From positions 58,286-122,285 of the forward strand of contig QNGE01000977.1 in NCBI GenBank assembly GCA_008508345.1: 64,000 nt of DNA, read 5' to 3'. Source of the stretch: Paragonimus westermani (lineage: Eukaryota > Platyhelminthes > Trematoda > Plagiorchiida > Troglotrematidae). The first letter of the stretch is position 1. Every line of letters starts with the position of its first letter. Of the stretch, positions 57,441 through 64,000 are shown one piece after another. The notes under the pieces were generated by a model that was not told the origin of the DNA, did no database searches, and saw only the letters and a program-made list of their open reading frames with translations. The translations under genes were made by a program, and so were the position numbers.

Positions 57441-58250
57441 GACTGAAAAGATGTATCATGACTAGCATTTACCAACAGTCATTCCCGTCTTCAAAAGAGG
57501 CATCAAAACATTACGGAGGTGGTAACTTCTTCTCTATTGCATCCAAACTCGTCACGGTGCTCAAGATGTGATGATGCCTGAATCACGAAGTGGCCCAGAT
57601 AAGAGGATAACAGACACGATTCCGACAATATCGAAAGCGTTTCGATCATAACTTCACTTTGCAACAGTCACCGCAGCGTCAACTATTCTCTTCACAACCA
57701 ACGGTAATAGCATTCCTGGGCCTAAAGATGTACTGATTAGAGCCGCCTCCATCGCAGATCTGTCCTAGTGAAGAGTGTCAATTTGTTGAAGTCACTGCGT
57801 ATCCACGCTGAGTTCAGGCTGTGCACTCCTGGGCAACCCATCTTCACTATAAGTAGCGGTGCCTGACCTCCTCTTTACTTTCCTACGGTGATGGACGACG
57901 TTCTGGAAGCAGCATTCGGAAGTTGCGGAATCTAAAGGTGGAGCTTTTGACTGGTAATACGTGGGCTGGTGCTGAGTATGTAAGCGACACCCGTTTACTT
58001 GGCTTTCATGTGGAAGAAATGTGAACCACGCTGAACCAAGCAAACGGTATGGTTGGTCTTTATGGTACATACTTCTCGTCGTCAAAGCGATGGTATAAGG
58101 TTCGGTTGGCACTGACCTTATTTCTGCTATTGCATGGCGGGCCATTGGAGACTGGTAACTGTTTCATCTACTTGATTGACGTCATTTCAACAGCTTGTAA
58201 CATAGCTGACCAAGTGTCTACGAGGAGAATGAAATCACGCAATGCAGTTC
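57440..58250 (+). pseudogene. third LINE reverse transcriptase, heavily decayed
   Basis: RT words in shifting + frames: PVFKRGIK near 57490, FFSIASKLVTVL near 57525, and SQPTVIAFLGLKM near 57700, where the catalytic Asp of motif A (FLDLKAAFD) is Gly. A thumb-like LALTLFLLLHGGPLET lies near 58110-58150 (family: RSVLLYGCETWPL). Motif C is not found. Many stops. Confidence 0.5.
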
Positions 58251-59100
58251 CCAGTTTTCGCCGCTTGTGACGTCGCGAATATGTCTATTGATGAGTTAGA
58301 TCCAGGGTTTATAACGAATGTGTACACTTACTTTAGCTCTATCGACCAGAACCCTAGCCAATCGGTGCGAGAGGTGTCAATAAACTCCCAGTACTCGACA
58401 ACCGTTCTTCGCCAGTCAACCGGTATCAAATAGACTGACTGAGTGAGCAAAACCAGTCCTTCGGCACGTATTTGGGAAGTATGAGTTCGGAAGCGATAAC
58501 CGAGCTAGTGAAAGTGTACAGTCTTTATCAATCAGTTCACTCACTCCGTATAGCAGCGCAGCATCTGTCGTACCGCACATTCTTCGACGTAACTGCCGAT
58601 GCATGGAAAAAACGACAATGCGTCCCAGTGACAATGTGGTCAAGGTCTAATATCTGACGTCCTTTGGGCTAAAGAGTCCTTTAAAATTCATAACGACTTT
58701 TGCCAGGCATGGGACTGTTTCTATGGGAGTGTGGAAATGATTGAAACAGTCCAAGAACCCAACGCTAACGAAACAACCTAACGAGTTCGTGAAGTGTGGC
58801 ACCAGAATCGGAGAGTAAAATATTGTTATACGATATCCCAATGAGTGTACTAATAAAAAAAGAACTCCTGAAGTTTCGCTGGAATGTTTCATGTCCGTGT
58901 AACACACAATCCCTTACCGAGTCCCTCCAACGTCATGCTAAGAACGAAAAAGACTCGTATCCAGCAAGAGTTTGGGTGCTGTCAAATTATTCCCGGAAAT
59001 GGATATGTGTGTGTTTAAGTAGTACTTGCAGTCGGAAATAAAAAGGCGAGTGGGAAAGAAAGGAATTAAGTCGACTGATGAGTTAAATCCCGTAACACAC
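58251..59100. other. no gene identified; upstream of Penelope-like element
   Basis: Frames of 60-86 codons without known motifs. Part may be the N-terminal region of the Penelope-like element that follows. Confidence 0.35.
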
Positions 59101-61100
59101 GAAGCTCAGTTTGCAACAATCCCGAATGGTAAGCTCACAATTACTCGCCTGTCACTTAGAGTCGGACTATGTTAGACGTGTTATCGCTAGACCCAAAACT
59201 TTGCTGTCCGATATATAAACATAACCTACATCAACAACTGGGTGGACTCGGTCTACTTTCATAATCTAACGCGGAACACTGCAAATCTATTCTGATAAAT
59301 GCATGCTATAAACATGGGGATGACAAGGTACCGAATTACTTTCTATTAAAACAGGGAAACTTAAACGTTATAAGGGGGCTGCAAACTAGCACGAACATTC
59401 TGCTGATGAAACCGGAGAAAGGATCCGACAATAGTCTATTAGATAAAACCGATTACGTCGACAAAACGTCCTCCATACAGATCAAAGTTTACCGGGACGG
59501 AAAATGACAGGGATAAAACAGCAGCCATAGTGAAGAAGCTACCCAAATTACTTCGTGAGGTGAAACAATCAGATTTGGTTGACGCACACACCTTTGAGCA
59601 CATCAGACCAAAAGGGACTGTCATTTCTCGACTGCGTGGTTGTTTCTGTGGTTCACAAAGACGGAGTGCCATTGAGGGTGACTCTTGACATGTACAATTA
59701 TCCGTATCAGTTCAGTTGCGACTGGAACCAATCACATCGTAACCGACTTCACTCGGTTTAGAAAACACTTCTGACTTCGTCGATGCGGTTGATTCAGTGA
59801 ATATCAAAAGCACACAATGGTCTCCTTACATGTAACCTCCTTACTCAAGAACCCGCCGCTAAGGGAAACTACTGATAACCTCTATGTTTATATTGGAAAC
59901 AGTCAACTCGAAGACAGCGTTTCCATCCCCATACTAAAGGAGCTATTATTATTCCACTTTCAAACGTCCACTTTCCATTCGATGAGAAGCTCCGCAAGTA
60001 AAAATGATGACGTACCAATCGGTTCTTCGCAAATTCCAATGCTCAAAGACATATCCATGGCCAAATTGGGGACCAGTGAACTACGTCACGTCGTTAATAA
60101 GTGCTCTCTCTTTATAGGTACTGCGTAAAAACGATATCTTTTGTCTGATAAGCGATAACAATGATACCCAGATCCCACCAACTAACTACGACCGTGCGTA
60201 TCCCGACATTGTATTGACCGTCTGAGCGGGAACAAACAATTGATTAACATTTCTGAATGTTTCAAAGCTTCGCAGAAAGGATTAGACCAGTTCAAAAGTC
60301 AGTCCATAGGAAAAATACTTGGACTGCCCAGTACGTGCGTTTTCCCATCTGTTCCGATTAAGTACGAGCTGAGCATGACTTACTTAAAGAACAAAGCTCA
60401 AAACATTTATGTCAGATAACCTACACGATGAACTCCAGCACATACGAGGTTCGCGAAGCCAAAATAAATATATTCAATAATTCCTGGAGAGAAGGGTGCG
60501 GTCAAAAGCGAAGCATGAAACCGTTCAGAAGGAGGATAAAAAGCCTATTTTTATCACTCTATCATACATTGGTGAGGTTATAAGTGGAATTATCGTCCGC
60601 CGAGTGTCTAATGCAGTTGATAATGCCTACCCAGCGATACACGTTATCGCGTCGTCCAATACCTGTCCGGTACTGGTGTCAAACTTCAAAGATACCTTGT
60701 CTAGGTTTCCTTCGACTTTTTATGTTTATTCTCTCATCTGTTGTTAGGAGAACCACAAGGAGGTTGTGAAAAAGACTCGTGAGCACCTCTCGAAATGGCT
60801 TCGCAACGGTCCCAGAAAGCCCACTTCCAGTGCGACTGGTTCCAACCTAACTGGCATTGACCATCAAGATGAAGCTTTTCGAATCCTCCACAAGGTTCGT
60901 CAAGTTCACTTCAGAGCTGTCAGAGTGCTTTGTTATCAATGGCCGAGACAATTACCTTCAGACTCTACCAGACTCTACAAAAACAGCTCGTACGAACCCT
61001 CACCTTCCTTGGACAACCATCCCACAGCCCCTTGAAACCCAGGCAAAAGTGAGTCACCTGACACCGGCAACGCGTCTCATGGCAAGCATGTGTGACATTC
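59100..61100 (+). mobile_element. Penelope-like element, decayed RT and C-terminal nuclease region
   Basis: Ordered Penelope-type words in shifting + frames: LSLDPKL near 59188, GLQTSTNILLMKPEKGSDN near 59380-59435, HIRPKGTVISRLRG near 59600, KDGVPLRVTLDMYN near 59660-59700, SLHVTSLLKNPPLRETTDNL near 59820-59880, and PILKELLLFHF near 59930. The motif C position near 60122 reads RKNDIFCLI where Y-x-D-D-IF is expected. KPIFITLSYIGEV and VRRVSNAV-YPAIHVI lie at 60540-60650, and REHLSKWLRNG near 60780. The YIG core of the GIY-YIG nuclease, expected between 60745 and 60770, is missing. Catalytically dead. Confidence 0.82.
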
Positions 61101-63734
61101 CAACGCATTCAACAACACTTCCTCCCTCCTCTAGTGGTTCACTCCACTTCTGTGACGTTTGACGACCTACTTGACTTGTTTTCATTCTCACATATGAATC
61201 AGGCACCCCAAGTAATTATAAAAGCCGTTGACTACGTATGAATTTCATTGGAGTGGGGAAAAGAATTTCCTGTTTTGTCTTACAAAGTTGTATTTATGTA
61301 TCACTTCGAAATTTCATGGACTGTTGTCGAAACCAACGGCAGCCTGAGACATGGCACGACGGAACGGCTAAGATCCGAAAATGAGTATAATGGCCGGTAT
61401 AAAACCAAGTAACATCCTGAAATACATGCGAGTACACCAGCCAATTGAATCTCAATTCTGGCCATTGAATTTCGTAAACGCTTCCTAAGCCTGCTACGGG
61501 ACTGTGACTTATAGAGTAAGATGTTCAATTAGTCGAATTTGACCGATATTAACAAACAACCTTGAGGATTTTGAGGAAATGTTCACAATTAAAGGGGGTT
61601 TCCGGCTGACAGTCTAACGCTGACCTAAGTCATTCGATGCAGATGTTAACTTTATGGTGGACTCAGAATACCAGAGAACTAGGTCATCTGTAGCGAACAA
61701 CATATTTAACCGCGGCCAGTTGACTTTACTTCGCGAGGCACTGCTGAAGCGCGCAGAAACGACGGCACAAACGACGCGTGGTTAGAGTAAGAACAGTTCA
61801 ACCAACGTGGGTGAACATTCCATTCGTAACCCCGTTATCTGTAGTTAATTATCAGATGGTCAGCCTGAACATCCGATTGTGATCAGAAGGAAAGATGCCA
61901 GGTGGTTGTGACGCCGAATGACTGAATTTCGCACTAACGAGGATGATGACCAAAACACAGGCACAGAAGCATGGTCAACTGGTTCGAACGGAAAGTCAAA
62001 AGCAAATCTCAAGAGTCCTTTAAAAAAATCAATTAACTCGGTATGCCAGTCCCCATCTATAAGCACGATACCAGTCCCAGGTGGTTGACAGAAAAGTGAT
62101 GGATGGTAACGGAACAGGCCTTTGACTATCTTTAGAGTGAGAATAATTTCTCCATATGATACTCCGACAAGTTGAGCTGCGTAGACCTTGCTAACTGATT
62201 AACTGTTACCAACTCAAGGAATATGTAAACGTAAGGCAGGAAGCGTCGATTCGAATAGAACTAACTGGAGCAAGACATTTGTGAGAGCTAACGGTCGAGC
62301 CGTACGCTCAACAAGTAGGTCGGCTGTAAGTTCTGAACTTCGGCTATTTTGCCTCCGAACAAGGAACCACTGGAAATTTGAGGAAAATAAGGACGGGTGC
62401 GGATCATTAAATTCTAGCCTGTGAAGGTAATTAGGGGGTTCTATAAGAGAAGAACAAAGTGCTCCAGAAGAATACTTGAAGTGAACGGGGTGAAAATTTA
62501 AACATTTCAATCATCAAACGTTTTAAGTGTCTCAAAAGCGCTTTGTACTAAACAGGCACACAGTGTGGTACGACAGTTTACACTGGCTACATATCCTTTG
62601 AAAATAACATTCGAGAGTACAATCAGGGAAAACACGCGGCATCCAACAGGCTCGGTGGTTCAACATATAACCTTATTTCCATCTAGTTACTCTCTTACGT
62701 TTAACACCGTTAACATAGGGCAGCTTGATATTTCTTCCAACTGCGGTCTATGGAAACCTGAAAGAAAGATGACAATGTCTGCTGACCCATAGTTAATAAC
62801 TCAGCCATTCACTATGAGGATGGGTGGCTACAGGTGATCGCTGCAGCAATGGTTTATTGGATTTTCATTCGTATACAAGGCAAACCCAAGCTGAAGGAAA
62901 AGACCAGAATTATGAAGAGACGGCACTAGTGAGCGTTCCCAACAAACATTGGATATGGTTTCAACTCCACGGACTATTCTGACGTGCTGAGAGAGTGAAA
63001 AATAAGAACTAGAGAAAACAGACTTGTTTTGAGCTCTCAACCGGTCAACGCAGGGCTACCTTTTGCACAACGTCTTAGCTGAAGTGCGACCTCTTATCTA
63101 CTTGATTACTTCATACCCACAGGTTGTTGGTGCTCAACTACTCCACAAACGGTAGAGTTACACCACAAGCTAATATATACTGTGCTCAAAAAACACTGTT
63201 CAATGTGCTTTGTAAGAATTATTTGCATATCGGTTGTATAGATAGCAGCACCCTTTCAATGTCGATCTTTAGGAACTAGACCATAAAGTTACATTAGGAC
63301 GGGTGCAATCAAAACTGGGCTGGGTGAATTTCCAACCTATTGGCGAGGTACCCGCAAGCTCACACCAAGAGACACAGAATTCCCAAAACGTCATGCTCGA
63401 GACCCTTGTCACTAGTGCACGCGTGTTCAACGTCAAGTTAGTTATAGGAGTGGGGATTCAAATGGAGCATCTACGAAAGCCTACTAGGAAGTCTGCATCC
63501 TTTCAAGTGAGCTTGTACGTACCTCGCCGACAGCTTGGAATCCGGTGTCCGGGATCGTTTAAATTACGTATGGCACTCCAACGTGGAGAAAAAGCAGTTT
63601 CCTAATCACAAGAGTTTTTGAAAATTACAAACTTGTTTTTTGAACACGTGTAGTTTGTACGGAATGTAATGTGTGTGAGCTAGTAACAGACACGCAAAAT
63701 GCCACAGGCCGTTTCGCACAAGCCTGATATAAGT
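61101..63734. other. no gene identified
   Basis: Short frames only. 62214-62510 (- strand, 98 codons) and 63303-63605 (+ strand, 100 codons) have no motif or exon context. The first few hundred bases may be the 3' end of the Penelope-like element. Confidence 0.4.
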
Positions 63735-63990
63735 CTGAAACACTGAGCTCCCGTTAACCACTTCATCAGAGCAGAAAGAAGACATGTTGCGATATGTTAA
63801 CATTTCATTTACTCTCATCAGTCGCAAACGTAAAACATGCCAGTTATATACAACAAATATTTAACGACACACAGGGACTAAACACACATACAAGCACACC
63901 AGTTATTATGTAATCATGACCATGGCAACCCGACCGGTTGTTTCAACCACTTCTGTGCACATAACGTCGGTTGGTAAGTTCGAATGAGAA
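63735..63990 (+). repeat. Penelope-associated terminal repeat, third copy
   Basis: Same order of words as the arm at 30065-30278: GAAACACTGAGCTCCCGTTA, AACCACTTCATCAGAGCAGA, AAAGAAGACATGTTGC, CGCAAACGTAAAACATGC, CATGGCAACCCGACCGGTTG, CTGTGCACATAACGTCGG. The last part matches the - strand of 30610-30650. It runs to the window edge, so an element body may follow. Confidence 0.75.
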
Positions 63991-64000
63991 TCGCTTCGCA

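Noticed and set aside
63740..63800. CTCTGATGAAGTGG on the - strand of the Penelope-associated repeat as a hammerhead
   Set aside because: The first core half is present but no GAAA partner with a closing stem II could be found, here or in the copy at 30065.
1..64000. CRISPR arrays, rRNA genes, bacterial-type operons
   Set aside because: None seen. The sequence is plainly eukaryotic, with introns and retroelements.

Overview
The window is eukaryotic genomic DNA. It has small exons with GT-AG introns, no operon structure, and many broken retroelements. The repeat fauna points to a flatworm, most likely a digenean trematode (fluke). This rests on hammerhead-ribozyme SINE-like repeats of the kind known from schistosomes and other flukes, RTE/CR1-like LINEs, and Penelope-like elements with a GIY-YIG endonuclease. 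The species cannot be fixed from the sequence alone.

Layout. (1) From 1 to 12203 the + strand carries the 3' part of a RUNDC1 orthologue (RUN domain-containing protein 1). Six exons join in phase, with a further partial exon at the window edge, and end on the same kind of C-terminus (LQEIRDAF) as the vertebrate protein. Its introns hold hammerhead-type repeats at 3.57-4.04 kb and about 5.2 kb. (2) From 12.2 to 16.5 kb I see no gene. (3) From 16.5 to 24.2 kb is a nest of repeats: a broken LINE on the - strand (18.3-20.9 kb), a second broken LINE on the + strand (21.66-23.89 kb) ending in a (TA)21 tract, and unclassified repeat-like sequence. (4) From 24 to 31 kb there are repeat fragments, a second TA tract, a single N at 27721, and a Penelope-like GIY-YIG fragment flanked by inverted repeats (30.07-30.80 kb). 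(5) From about 31 to 54 kb the + strand looks A-rich, the mirror image of the T-rich RUNDC1 region. A - strand gene with a Ser/Pro-rich product runs through part of it. Four exons (44895 down to 39929) join with exact phase agreement, and two more candidate exons lie at 47.9 and 35.0 kb. One of its candidate introns holds a perfect 36-bp inverted repeat. (6) From 50.7 to 64 kb retroelements return: an inverted hammerhead-repeat copy, another hammerhead-like copy at 55.1 kb, LINE fragments at 55.5 and 57.4-58.2 kb, a decayed Penelope-like element (59.1-61.1 kb), and a terminal-repeat copy at the right edge.

The two host genes are convergent, and retroelements have accumulated between them. No retroelement open frame is intact; all show stops, frameshifts or lost catalytic residues. 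The most interesting signals are the hammerhead motif at 3904-3950, whose conserved core is complete, and the perfect 36-bp hairpin at 39447-39525. Exon boundaries were set by eye from splice sites, codon phase and remembered family similarity, without alignment or transcript evidence.
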